Origin: Bacillus pinisoli
GTDB taxonomy: Bacteria; Bacillota; Bacilli; Bacillales; SA4
Direction: 5' to 3'
Length of the DNA: 64,000 nt
Assembly: GCF_023036475.1 (NCBI RefSeq)
Contig: NZ_JAJQKI010000013.1
Location: 36,179-100,178, forward strand
The notes beneath the pieces were generated by a model that saw nothing but the letters and a program-made list of their open reading frames with translations, made no database searches and had not been told where the DNA came from. Position 1 is the first letter of the stretch, and each line of letters starts with the position of its first letter. Positions 56,183 to 64,000 of the stretch are shown here, piece after piece. Both the position numbers and the translations under genes were made by a program.

Positions 56183-57725
56183 CCATATTTACGCTTATGA
56201 GCTGTTTTTTATTAAGTTTCCCCAGAGAAGTATAGGGCAAACTGTTAACAATCTTTATTTCTTTAGGTAGTTGAAATCTAGCGACTCTCGGCCGTAACCA
56301 TTCTAGTAACTCTTTTTCGGTAAGATTTTGATTTTCCTTAGGAAGTACATATGCTTGTAACCTCTGGCCAAACAAATCATCTTGAACTCCTATTATCGCA
56401 ACATCCTCAATTAGAGTGTGCTCCATTAGCACTTGTTCAACCTCAATAGGATAAACATTTTCACCACCGGAAACAACCATATCATCGGTTCGTCCACATA
56501 AAAAATAATACCCATTTTCATCCTGGTACCCTAAATCGCCCGTTTGAATCCATGATTTATTTCTATTTTTGATGGACCAGTCATTTTGAATACATAACTG
56601 CCCTATTTTTCCGTTATTAAGCTCATTCATATCACGATCTAGAAACTTAACGCGCATACCCTTTATCTTTTTCCCGACAGTTAGAGGAGAATACTCTAAA
56701 TCCTGTGGGGTTGCAATAAAGTTTAATCCAGCTTCAGATGTACCATACAAATTGTAGAGTACTCTCCCAAGAATCATAAACGTCTGATTCACAAGCTTTG
56801 TATGTAGTTTAGCACCACCCGATGCGACACAGCGAAGGGAGGCTAATTTTTCTGCATCAGACTCTAACATTTTTTGTAACATTGAGGGTACAACCGTGAC
56901 GACCTCAACTTGATGTTCATGAACTAGGTTGCAAGCCTTCTTAGCATTAAATCCACAACTAACTACTACTGTTTTTCCTAAAGGTATGAATAGTAGTAAG
57001 ACGGCAAGACCGTATCCATGATAGATGGGAGTAGCGATATAGGCCGAGTGATACTTTAGGATTCTTAAACGTTTAATAAAGGCTATGAATGGATGTAAGT
57101 AGTTAAATAATGATGGCTTATGGGCGGCATCTTTAGAAATACCTGTCGTACCACTAGTTTGTAGAACAATCTTACTACCATATGTTCTTGGTATTGCCGG
57201 CAAAGCATAACTCTCTAATTGGAGATTATTAATTGCAGGTAATCTGTCGTGATAGCTTAATACTTTTTTCTTAGAATAATGAGATTGTTCAAGTAGTTCG
57301 CTTAATTCTTCATCATAGATGATTAAATCGAAATCATGACGTGCAACAAATTGATTGAGTTGATTTTTACTCATTTCCGTATTTAACAGATAGACATTCG
57401 CACCTAGCCTCGAAACGGCAAAAATAGATTTAACGAGAGAGACATGGTTTCTACATAAAAAGCCTACTTTCTGTCCACTATGGAGATGTGTCTTTTGTTT
57501 AAGACAGTGAGCGAGATTAATAGATTCGGCTAAGAGTCGCTGATAAGTAATAGTTTCACGGTCATCTATTAGTGCAATATTATTACCGTATTTCTTTCCT
57601 GCAATATGGAGTAGAGTCATTAAATTTATTCCAGAACTGTAGATTGATGAGAATAGACTATAAATTCCGATGGGGGATAGCAATTGAATTTTGTATAGGA
57701 CATAGATAAACTTAACTATTTTCAT
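56163..57725 (-). CDS. AMP-dependent acyl-CoA synthetase/ligase
   Basis: The 520-residue enzyme has the adenylation motifs ILQTSGTTGISKDAAHKP (P-loop), YNLYGTSEAGLNF, TGDLGYQDENGYYFLCGRTDD and the C-terminal hinge region with VSGGENVYPIEVE and Lys in GKLNKKQL. It activates a carboxylic acid, probably fatty, to its CoA ester. The N-terminus adds about 35 hydrophobic residues before the usual start (LHIAGKKYGNNIALID), possibly for membrane contact. It overlaps the upstream SDR gene by 4 bp, so the two are coupled. Confidence 0.9.
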   Translation of the reverse strand: MKIVKFIYVLYKIQLLSPIGIYSLFSSIYSSGINLMTLLHIAGKKYGNNIALIDDRETITYQRLLAESINLAHCLKQKTHLHSGQKVGFLCRNHVSLVKSIFAVSRLGANVYLLNTEMSKNQLNQFVARHDFDLIIYDEELSELLEQSHYSKKKVLSYHDRLPAINNLQLESYALPAIPRTYGSKIVLQTSGTTGISKDAAHKPSLFNYLHPFIAFIKRLRILKYHSAYIATPIYHGYGLAVLLLFIPLGKTVVVSCGFNAKKACNLVHEHQVEVVTVVPSMLQKMLESDAEKLASLRCVASGGAKLHTKLVNQTFMILGRVLYNLYGTSEAGLNFIATPQDLEYSPLTVGKKIKGMRVKFLDRDMNELNNGKIGQLCIQNDWSIKNRNKSWIQTGDLGYQDENGYYFLCGRTDDMVVSGGENVYPIEVEQVLMEHTLIEDVAIIGVQDDLFGQRLQAYVLPKENQNLTEKELLEWLRPRVARFQLPKEIKIVNSLPYTSLGKLNKKQLISVNMGKEAKM

Positions 57726-58564
57726 GATTTCTTCCTGTTTTTCGTCTTATTTGAAAAGTCCCCGAAACTAGTAAGGAAAACAGAGGCTAGCTGTCCAATT
57801 AGTAACCACCATGGCTGGTACTTCTTTTTTTGTGTATACATGGATTTACAAATGATCTTGGCAACATGGCTTGGTGTCATGGCGGGCATATGTTGATATG
57901 ATATGGTTGGTTGTATCATAGGTGTTCTCACTAGTGGTAAGTATATAGTTGTGGTTGTTATTCCTTCGGCCCTTAACTCTGTTGAAATGGACCTCAACCA
58001 AACATCAAAGGCTGATTTGGAGGCCTGATAAGCTGCAAAATAAGGTACAGGGGCTAGTAGCGCATTGATGGTCGAAACATTAATAATTTGTCCATGGTTC
58101 TTCTTAAGAATTGGTAAAATAGATAACAATAATTGAACCGGTGCGAAGTAATTAATAGCCATCGTTCGTGTGAAATCATGATAACGGTCTAAAGAATCAT
58201 AGATAGAACGATTAATAGATAGACCTGCATTACTGACGACGATATCTAAACCATTCGGTAAATCATGAAGAAATGTCAGGAACTCATTCATCTCATGATC
58301 ATTTCGTAAATCAGCTTTATAAATACTTACAGTAGCTGACTTTGTTTCTATTCTATTTTTTATCTGTAAAAGCTTTTCTCGTCTTCTAGCAACTAAAACT
58401 AAATGACAACTAATGCTTGCTAATTGATAGGCAACCTGTTCGCCAATGCCAGAACTTGCACCAGTTATAAGGACAGTCTTTCCTGTTAGATGGGCTTTTA
58501 ACTTTTTATGATTGAAGTAGGTAGGTAAAAATAGGCATGATTCTATAAAACGATACCTTTGCAT
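57722..58564 (-). CDS. Short-chain dehydrogenase/reductase, membrane-associated
   Basis: The 280-residue SDR has cofactor loop TGASSGIG, NADP-type basic residues (ARRREK), VSNAG, catalytic Ser in INVSTINA and YQASK. A hydrophobic C-terminal segment (WWLLIGQLASVFLTSFG) probably anchors it to the membrane. TTAGGAG precedes the ATG. It is translationally coupled to the acyl-CoA ligase gene, suggesting successive steps on a lipid-like substrate. Confidence 0.9.
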   Translation of the reverse strand: MQRYRFIESCLFLPTYFNHKKLKAHLTGKTVLITGASSGIGEQVAYQLASISCHLVLVARRREKLLQIKNRIETKSATVSIYKADLRNDHEMNEFLTFLHDLPNGLDIVVSNAGLSINRSIYDSLDRYHDFTRTMAINYFAPVQLLLSILPILKKNHGQIINVSTINALLAPVPYFAAYQASKSAFDVWLRSISTELRAEGITTTTIYLPLVRTPMIQPTISYQHMPAMTPSHVAKIICKSMYTQKKKYQPWWLLIGQLASVFLTSFGDFSNKTKNRKKS

Positions 58565-58599
58565 AATAACTCCTAATTTACTAAGTTTAGTTTTACTTT

Positions 58600-58763
58600 G
58601 GCTATTTTCGTATAAATAGTTGCTTTTGTACTAGTATAATGTCTACTACTTTTCATCTAGACAGTCGCTCTTTTCTAACGATAAATACGTCTTTTTATCG
58701 ATTTAAATAAGCTTAACTTCAGATAAAATAGTCTAAAAGGCAACCAAGTTTTAGAAAAGAGCC
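58600..58763 (+). mobile_element. MITE-like element, copy F (164 bp, second subfamily)
   Basis: It starts GGCTATTTTCGTATAAATAG and ends AGTTTTAGAAAAGAGCC. The flanks TTTACTTT (58592-58599) and TTTACATT (58764-58771) match at 7 of 8. The interior matches copy E (CTACTTTTCATCTAGA, CGATAAATACG). It lies between the DUF817 gene and the SDR gene and may carry or disturb the SDR promoter region. Confidence 0.82.
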
Positions 58764-58821
58764 TTTACATTTTAACAGTTCAACAAAGTGATATGTTTCT
58801 CCTTCTAATACTAGTTATTTG

Positions 58822-59613
58822 TCATAAGGATTTATTCACCTCAATTTTAGTAGGGGTCTTTCCCTTGACCTGCTTTAACGTGGCGACGATAAGAAAGCTA
58901 ACAATTACTAATAAGAGCCATGAACTCACTTTCCCTAAATGTACAAGACTCCATGCTTCAGTTTGGTTAGGATATTCCCAAGCACCAAAGAAAGTAGCAA
59001 TATTCTCAGCAATCCATATAAAAAATCCAATGAGTATAAATGAAAGGGCAAGTGGCATACGATAACGAGTTCCTCCCACCTCGTAAGTGGCCCATGATTT
59101 CCAAAATACAATTATCACAAGACCACCAAGCCACCAACGAACGTCTATCCAAAAATGGTGGGTAAAAAAGTTTAAGTATATGGAAGAAGAAAGGGGCACA
59201 ACAATGAATAACGGTGGCCATTTCACTAATACAACTTTAAGCCTTCTCCATGCTTGGCAAAGATAACTTGCTACACTTGCGTACATAAAACCACTATATA
59301 AAGGCACTCCAAAGAATTTGGAGTACCCGTCTTCAGGATAAGACCAAGAGCCCATATGGACTTTAAATAATTCAAGGGCAAGGCCAATCAGGTGGAACAA
59401 GGTAATGACCTTCAGTTCATCACGTGTTTCAAGCCCAGAACGCAACATATACCACTGCATGAGTAGACAAATTAGAAGTAACCAATCATATCTTGGTAGG
59501 ATAGGGAGGGAGATGAATTGAGTTAGGGCCAATGCAGCAAAAATGACTACAGGAAACAAACATGATAGGGCCTGCTCATAACCAAAACGAATGAGTTGTG
59601 TGATTGTTCTCAT
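58822..59613 (-). CDS. DUF817-family membrane protein
   Basis: The 263-residue protein has about eight hydrophobic helices and the family landmarks FKVHMGSWSYPEDGYSKFFG, FFTHHFWIDVRWWLGG and ENIATFFGAWEYPNQTEAWS. DUF817 proteins have no established function. GGGGAGG lies before the ATG. It is 41 bp downstream of the XRE gene on the same strand. Confidence 0.88.
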   Translation of the reverse strand: MRTITQLIRFGYEQALSCLFPVVIFAALALTQFISLPILPRYDWLLLICLLMQWYMLRSGLETRDELKVITLFHLIGLALELFKVHMGSWSYPEDGYSKFFGVPLYSGFMYASVASYLCQAWRRLKVVLVKWPPLFIVVPLSSSIYLNFFTHHFWIDVRWWLGGLVIIVFWKSWATYEVGGTRYRMPLALSFILIGFFIWIAENIATFFGAWEYPNQTEAWSLVHLGKVSSWLLLVIVSFLIVATLKQVKGKTPTKIEVNKSL

Positions 59614-59654
59614 CTTTTAAACCTCCCCATGCTTAATGATTGTATGGAGCTTTC

Positions 59655-59870
59655 TTACTCATCCTCTTCACTTCGGTATTCTAGAATATCTCCAGGCTGA
59701 CAGTCTAATGCCTTACATATTGCTTCTAGAGTTGATAATCGAATTGCTTTTGCTTTTCCATTTTTTAGTATAGAAAGATTTGCCATCGTAATCCCAACTC
59801 TTTCTGAAAGTTCGGTTACACTCATTTTTCGCTTAGCCAACATTACATCAATATTAATTATAATCGCCAT
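59655..59870 (-). CDS. XRE-family helix-turn-helix regulator (YozG-like)
   Basis: The 71-residue protein is a single Cro/C1-type HTH: VMLAKRKMSVTELSERVGIT, recognition helix MANLSILKNGKAKAIRL, then STLEAICKALDCQPGDILEY. GAGGTGAT precedes the ATG. It follows the DUF2975 gene by 11 bp. In B. subtilis a similar pair (YoaS/YozG) exists; regulator plus membrane partner suggests mutual control. Confidence 0.9.
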   Translation of the reverse strand: MAIIINIDVMLAKRKMSVTELSERVGITMANLSILKNGKAKAIRLSTLEAICKALDCQPGDILEYRSEEDE

Positions 59871-59881
59871 TTTTTATCACC

Positions 59882-60364
59882 TCAGACCGTTAAATCATTT
59901 TCAGATTTAATGTTGATCGCTTCTTGTAGTAGTTTCTGGAGAACTGCAGCAAACACAGCAATTACCATCGAAGCAAAGATAAGGATCATTCCAATAATAA
60001 TGATGCCTGGTGCATCATCTTTCTCCGCGACGAGATAAAAGAGGGGCATACCTAGCACAAAAATACTACTGATCATAATTGCACATAATTTAATTTTCTT
60101 TAAAGCTTTAACAGATCGCTCCGAAAACGCATTGTTTTTGTCAATATAGGTCAAAAGATTAAACGCTTGGTACAAAGCAAAGTAAAAAGGAATGGCTGCT
60201 CCATAAAAAACGATGAATACGAAATACTTGATGTAAAAAAACTCAGGATACAATTCTACCGTATAATTACCTATCTCTTGCACGAGAAACATACATAAAG
60301 CCAGGATCGGAAGACCGATAAGAAAAAGAGCTACTTTTAAAAAGATTGTGGAACCTCGTTTCAT
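59882..60364 (-). CDS. DUF2975-family membrane protein
   Basis: The 160-residue protein has four hydrophobic helices and the DUF2975 pattern (YQAFNLLTYIDKNNAFSERS then VKALKKIKLCAI). It is always or nearly always found next to an XRE gene, as here. The start at 60364 follows GAGGTG by 6 bp; an in-frame GTG nine bases upstream overlaps that site. Its function is unknown; it may hold the regulator at the membrane. Confidence 0.88.
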   Translation of the reverse strand: MKRGSTIFLKVALFLIGLPILALCMFLVQEIGNYTVELYPEFFYIKYFVFIVFYGAAIPFYFALYQAFNLLTYIDKNNAFSERSVKALKKIKLCAIMISSIFVLGMPLFYLVAEKDDAPGIIIIGMILIFASMVIAVFAAVLQKLLQEAINIKSENDLTV

Positions 60365-60394
60365 AATAAACACCTCACATATATTGTTATATTG

Positions 60395-60433
60395 ATTCTA
60401 ATGGATTATTTATTGTTTTACAATAAAATATTG
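60395..60433 (-). promoter_or_regulatory. Promoter and palindromic operator candidate of the DUF2975-XRE operon
   Basis: On the minus strand TTGTAA (60423-60418) and TAGAAT (60400-60395) have 17-bp spacing. The palindrome CAATA-N3-TATTG (60421-60433) abuts the -35 box and is a candidate autoregulatory site for the XRE protein. Confidence 0.45.
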
Positions 60434-60476
60434 TTGAATTATATAATGTTATTGTTGTTAACTAGTATTTGCTCAC

Positions 60477-60508
60477 AAAAAAAGCATTCTCCGTAAAGGA
60501 GATGCTTC
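60477..60508 (-). terminator. Terminator of the LysE-family gene
   Basis: On the minus strand AAGCATCTCC pairs with GGAGAATGCTT around a TTTAC loop, followed by TTTTTG. Confidence 0.88.
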
Positions 60509-60520
60509 ATTCTGGTAATC

Positions 60521-61147
60521 TTACTCACTATGTATATTAGAAACTAGATCATAACCTAATAGACAAGCAATCAACCAAATAATTATGGCAGAAAGGCGAT
60601 TGATATTTCGTTGAAGACGATGACTTGGATCTAAATTACCTACTAATTTACCCATATAGGCTAAAAGAAAAAACCAGAGCCAGGATACAGTAATACAACC
60701 AATCGTAAACAGGTGTTTTTCTGCTCCTGTATAGGTCAAGGAGCTCGTCCCGATGACACCAATTGTATCTAAAATGGCGTGAGGGTTTAATAGGGAAACA
60801 GATAAGGCAAAACTGATTTGCTGTTTAGGTGAAAGTGGCTTCTGTTTCTCTGTAAGTTGCGTCTGACTTGCCGAACGCCAAATTGTCCATCCCATATAAA
60901 CTAGAAATATTAAACCGATAAACATAAACACACTTTTTAGCCAAACGATCTTAAAAATTAAGATGGAAATACCTGATATCGCTAAAGCTATAAGTAAGCT
61001 ATCGCATAAGGCTGCCGTTAAAATGACAGGTAAGACTCGAAAATAGGTTGGCTGGGAAGCACCTTGGTTAAAGACAAATACGTTTTGGACTCCTAAAGGA
61101 AGGATAAGCCCAATGGCTAGCAATGCTCCATGAAATAAAGCAACCAA
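60521..61147 (-). CDS. LysE/ArgO-family amino acid exporter
   Basis: The 208-residue membrane protein has six helices and the LysE pattern: LILPLGVQNVFVFNQG, ALCDSLLIALAISG and SLLNPHAILDTIGVIG. Members export lysine, arginine or other amino acids; this one is closest to the ArgO/YisU-like branch. Its start follows TTGGAGATGATTG-type sequence. It is monocistronic between two strong terminators. Confidence 0.9.
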   Translation of the reverse strand: MVALFHGALLAIGLILPLGVQNVFVFNQGASQPTYFRVLPVILTAALCDSLLIALAISGISILIFKIVWLKSVFMFIGLIFLVYMGWTIWRSASQTQLTEKQKPLSPKQQISFALSVSLLNPHAILDTIGVIGTSSLTYTGAEKHLFTIGCITVSWLWFFLLAYMGKLVGNLDPSHRLQRNINRLSAIIIWLIACLLGYDLVSNIHSE

Positions 61148-61172
61148 ACAATCATCTCCAATAATATAAACT

Positions 61173-61204
61173 AAAAAAAAGCCGAAGTTTCGTTACTTCG
61201 GCTT
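61173..61204 (-). terminator. Terminator of namA
   Basis: On the minus strand AAGCCGAAGT pairs perfectly with ACTTCGGCTT, followed by TTTTTTAG. Confidence 0.9.
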
Positions 61205-61209
61205 AAACA

Positions 61210-62226
61210 TTACCAACCTCGATCATATTGTTTCGGCGGTTCAATGGAAACTCCAAGCTGTTTAGCTGCTGTTCTTGGCCAATATGGGTCTCTTAACAGC
61301 TCACGAGCAATGAAAATTAAATCTCCACGATTATTTTGCAAGATCTCTTCCGCCTGAATGCCAGTTGTAATTAAACCAACTACTCCAGTTGGAATGTTTG
61401 CTCCGTGTTTAATCGTCTCAGAAAATCTAATTTGATAACCAGGGAAGACATTGATCGGAGCAGGAACGACAGCACCAGAACTTACATCTACTAGGTCAAC
61501 ACCTTGTTCTTTCATCCAAGATGCGTATGTAATATAGTCTTCAGGAGTTAGTCCTTCTGGGTGATAATCGTTTGCAGATACTCTTACAAATAATGGACCA
61601 TCCCAGACCTCTTTTACAGCTTCAATGATTTCTCGGAGAAATTGATAGCGTCTCTCAGGACTTCCACCATACTCATCTTCACGTTTATTGGTAAGCGGTG
61701 ATAAGAATTCATTAATTAAGTAGCCATGAGCACCATGAAGTTCAATGATGTCAAAGCCTGCTTGTTTTGCACGATTAGCACCATCTTTGAAAGCTTGAAC
61801 CGTTTCTTTAATTTCAGCAACGGTCATTTCCTTTGGTGTTTTCATTTTTTCATTGAATGCCAAAGCAGAAGGGGCATGGATTTCACCTGCAACCGTTGCT
61901 TTTCTACCTGCATGAGCAATTTGAATAGACGTAGCTGCACCTTGTTCCTTGATCATCGAAACTAAGTTAGACAGTCCAGGAATATGTTCATCGTCCCAAA
62001 TTCCAAGGTCTCCACTAGAAATTCTACCTTGAGGCGTAACGGCAGTGGCTTCCACCATAATTAACCCTACTCCGCCAACGGCACGGCTCACATAGTGAGT
62101 AAGATGCCAGTTTTCAACTTTTCCATCTTCATTGTGAGAAGAATACATACACATCGGAGACATGACAATCCGATTTTTTAATGTAACGTTTTTAATTTGG
62201 TAAGGACTAAATAGCATTGATTCCAT
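61210..62226 (-). CDS. namA: NADPH dehydrogenase NamA (YqjM), old yellow enzyme family
   Basis: The 338-residue FMN enzyme has the same length as B. subtilis Yqj[10 protein letters not shown] gives Cys26 and Tyr28, the redox-tuning and active-site residues; [27 protein letters not shown] and [13 protein letters not shown] follow. It reduces activated C=C bonds of enones and nitro-compounds and responds to oxidative stress. AAGGAGATT selects the ATG at 62226; 22 upstream codons are open but unsupported. It is divergent from yqjN, as in B. subtilis. Confidence 0.95.
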   Translation of the reverse strand: MESMLFSPYQIKNVTLKNRIVMSPMCMYSSHNEDGKVENWHLTHYVSRAVGGVGLIMVEATAVTPQGRISSGDLGIWDDEHIPGLSNLVSMIKEQGAATSIQIAHAGRKATVAGEIHAPSALAFNEKMKTPKEMTVAEIKETVQAFKDGANRAKQAGFDIIELHGAHGYLINEFLSPLTNKREDEYGGSPERRYQFLREIIEAVKEVWDGPLFVRVSANDYHPEGLTPEDYITYASWMKEQGVDLVDVSSGAVVPAPINVFPGYQIRFSETIKHGANIPTGVVGLITTGIQAEEILQNNRGDLIFIARELLRDPYWPRTAAKQLGVSIEPPKQYDRGW

Positions 62227-62356
62227 GTACAATCTCCTTTTCTGCTTTCTATTTTCTTCCACTATTATAGCATCCATCATTTTTATATACATAGTTAAGT
62301 GCTCACGGGGAGTGGTATACTATGTATGAAAAATTGTCTAAAGAAAGGTGCACGAT

Positions 62357-63973
62357 ATGTCAATGTGGCAGTCAAAGGAAGAACTTGTAGCCTTACTATC
62401 TAAGCTAGTAGAGAAGGAAAGTATCACAGGTACCAATGAAGAGATTGAAATGGCAGAGCTTATTCATTCTACCCTTCAAGAATTACCGTATTTTCACGAG
62501 AATCCAGATCATCTAAAACTGAAATCAATAACGGACGGACGTCTTTTTGTTACAGCTTTGGTTAAGAAGCCAAACGTAAAGAAAACGATTATTTTGCTTA
62601 GTCATTTTGATGTGGTGGAAGTAGGGGATTACGGAAGCTTTAAAGATTTAGCGTTCCGTCCGAAAGAGTTGACTGAAGAATATAAGAAACACAAGCAACT
62701 TTTCCCAAAAACTGTTCGAGAGGACCTAGAAAGCGAGAACTGGTTATTTGGAAGAGGGACGATGGATATGAAAGCAGGACTCGCCCTGCAGATGTCGATG
62801 CTTGAGCGGGCAGCGAATGGAGAATTTGACGGAAACCTTTTGTTAGTAGCTGTACCTGATGAAGAAGTAAACTCTGCTGGGATGATAGGTGCTGTGCCTA
62901 CGTTAGTTAATTTGGCGGCTTCATATGATATCGAGTATGCAGCTTGTCTAAATTCTGAACCTATGTTTTCTAAATACCCAGGTGATGAGCACTATTACAT
63001 GTATACAGGTTCCATTGGAAAAGTCCTTCCGGGTTTTTTATGCTCTGGGAAGGAGACGCATGTAGGGGAGCCATTCTCTGGGTTAAATGCAAACTTAATG
63101 GTTTCAGAATTAACTAAAGTATTAGAGCTTAATACAGATTTTTGTGAGGTGGTAGAAGGAGAAGTTACACCACCACCAACGAGTCTTTTTCAGCGTGATT
63201 TGAAAGAGGAATACTCCGTTCAAATTCCTCATATGGCTTCTGCTCTATTCAATGTGTTATTTATGAAGCGGTCTTTACAGGAATTAACAGATCTATTGTT
63301 ACAGCAAGTCAATCTTGCTGCTAAAAATATTGAACTTCATTATGAAAAACAAGTTGAAAAGTATCGTCAACTTGAGAGTTTTAGCGAAAATAAAATGAAG
63401 GTAAATGTGTATACATATCAACAGCTATTAAAACTTGCGGTAGATAAGCATGGTAGTGAAGTGATTGAGAAAAGACAACGTGAGTTAGTGTCTGCACGTT
63501 CAGGGGAAGATGATCGGGAATTTTCAATAAAGTTAGCTCAAGATGTTGTGACACTTTGTAAAGAACAATCACCGATGATCGTTTTGTTCTATAGTGCCCC
63601 TTACTATCCTTCTGTACTATCTAGTGGAGAAGAGTTAATTTCTTCTACAAAGGACAAGCTATTAGCTTATGCGAAGGATACATATGATATGACCATAAAA
63701 CCACTTCACTATTTTTCCGGTCTATCTGACTTAAGTTTTGTAGGACTCAGAGGGAAAAAAGAGGAGTTGGATCCGCTATTATTGAACATGCCACTCTTCA
63801 AAAAAGGGTATGATTTACCTGTTGATGAATTAGAAAAGCTTCAGGTGCCTGTGTTAAATGTAGGTCCGTTTGGGAAGGATGCCCACCAATGGACAGAGAG
63901 ACTGCATGTTCCAATAAGCTTTGAAATCTTTCCAGACCTAATTTCACAAACCATCAAAAACTTATTAAAATAG
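62357..63973 (+). CDS. yqjN: M20-family peptidase/deacylase, YqjN/RocB-like
   Basis: The 538-residue protein has M20 metal ligands: LLSHFDVVEVGDYG, the bridging Asp in GRGTMDMKAGLALQM, PDEEVNSAGM, and a late His near HQWTERLHVP. It resembles B. subtilis YqjN and the RocB arginine-utilisation protein, whose reaction is not well defined. AAAGGTG 6 bp upstream favours the third possible start (MSMWQSKEELVAL); a GTG nine bases upstream is also in frame. The stop lies 27 bp before the window end, so the gene is complete. Confidence 0.9.
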   Translation: MSMWQSKEELVALLSKLVEKESITGTNEEIEMAELIHSTLQELPYFHENPDHLKLKSITDGRLFVTALVKKPNVKKTIILLSHFDVVEVGDYGSFKDLAFRPKELTEEYKKHKQLFPKTVREDLESENWLFGRGTMDMKAGLALQMSMLERAANGEFDGNLLLVAVPDEEVNSAGMIGAVPTLVNLAASYDIEYAACLNSEPMFSKYPGDEHYYMYTGSIGKVLPGFLCSGKETHVGEPFSGLNANLMVSELTKVLELNTDFCEVVEGEVTPPPTSLFQRDLKEEYSVQIPHMASALFNVLFMKRSLQELTDLLLQQVNLAAKNIELHYEKQVEKYRQLESFSENKMKVNVYTYQQLLKLAVDKHGSEVIEKRQRELVSARSGEDDREFSIKLAQDVVTLCKEQSPMIVLFYSAPYYPSVLSSGEELISSTKDKLLAYAKDTYDMTIKPLHYFSGLSDLSFVGLRGKKEELDPLLLNMPLFKKGYDLPVDELEKLQVPVLNVGPFGKDAHQWTERLHVPISFEIFPDLISQTIKNLLK

Positions 63974-64000
63974 TTAATTTTAAAAACGTAGAGCAACATT

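Noticed and set aside
1..64000. tRNA, rRNA, prophage or complete insertion sequence
   Set aside because: No cloverleaf-like or rRNA-like stretch was recognised, and no transposase, integrase or phage structural gene is among the frames.

Overview
The window is chromosomal DNA of a spore-forming Bacillaceae species outside the B. subtilis group. Evidence: low G+C content, strong AGGAGG ribosome sites with many TTG/GTG starts, spore and germination genes (GerPF-like, two YjcZ, Spo0E-like), and a gene order that follows the B. subtilis bkd - yqiW(brxB) - yqjA - yqjC/D/E - yqjH - rnz - yqjM - yqjN region. No rRNA, tRNA or CRISPR array was found, and no prophage or complete insertion sequence.

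Layout. 1-8.7 kb: the 3' end of the branched-chain 2-oxoacid dehydrogenase operon (bkdAA partial, bkdAB, bkdB), then mutA-mutB-meaB (methylmalonyl-CoA mutase and its GTPase chaperone) and brxB. 8.8-33.4 kb: an accessory block with a YqjA-like exporter, L,D-transpeptidase, small spore genes, transporters, YebC-family factor, HxlR/catE pair, alpha/beta hydrolases, NUDIX, amidohydrolase, two chemoreceptors, a secreted lamin-tail/phospholipase-D-like protein, lipoprotein, CAP protein and tiny membrane proteins including a Prli42-like one. 33.5-36.6 kb: methylmalonyl-CoA epimerase, acyl-CoA carboxylase carboxyltransferase and an M20 peptidase (yqjC-D-E). 36.8-40.5 kb: cupin, Spo0E-like phosphatase, DUF779/aldehyde dehydrogenase pair, lone CheW. 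40.7-43.8 kb: DNA polymerase IV, RNase Z, histidine phosphatase. 43.9-62 kb: another accessory block (chemoreceptor, VanZ, ECF sigma/anti-sigma operon, GNATs, M42 peptidase, RND transporter, acyl-CoA ligase/SDR, DUF817, DUF2975/XRE, LysE), closing with namA (yqjM) and yqjN.

Functional links. Bkd breaks down branched-chain amino acids; valine and isoleucine yield propionyl-CoA, which the carboxylase, epimerase and mutase (kept active by MeaB) take to succinyl-CoA. These steps are encoded on both sides of the 25-kb accessory block. Two genes, an RND transporter and a 2H phosphoesterase/RNA-ligase-like gene, are split by single short indels.

The most notable non-coding signal is a family of about 145-192-bp MITE-like elements: six clear copies and one diverged copy, with about 26-bp imperfect terminal inverted repeats beginning GGCT and 8-bp flanking direct repeats. 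Three copies inserted exactly at the stop codon of a neighbouring gene, so the target duplication regenerates the stop. A second element type with a perfect 9-bp target duplication and a nested palindrome resembling two abutted IS ends are also present.
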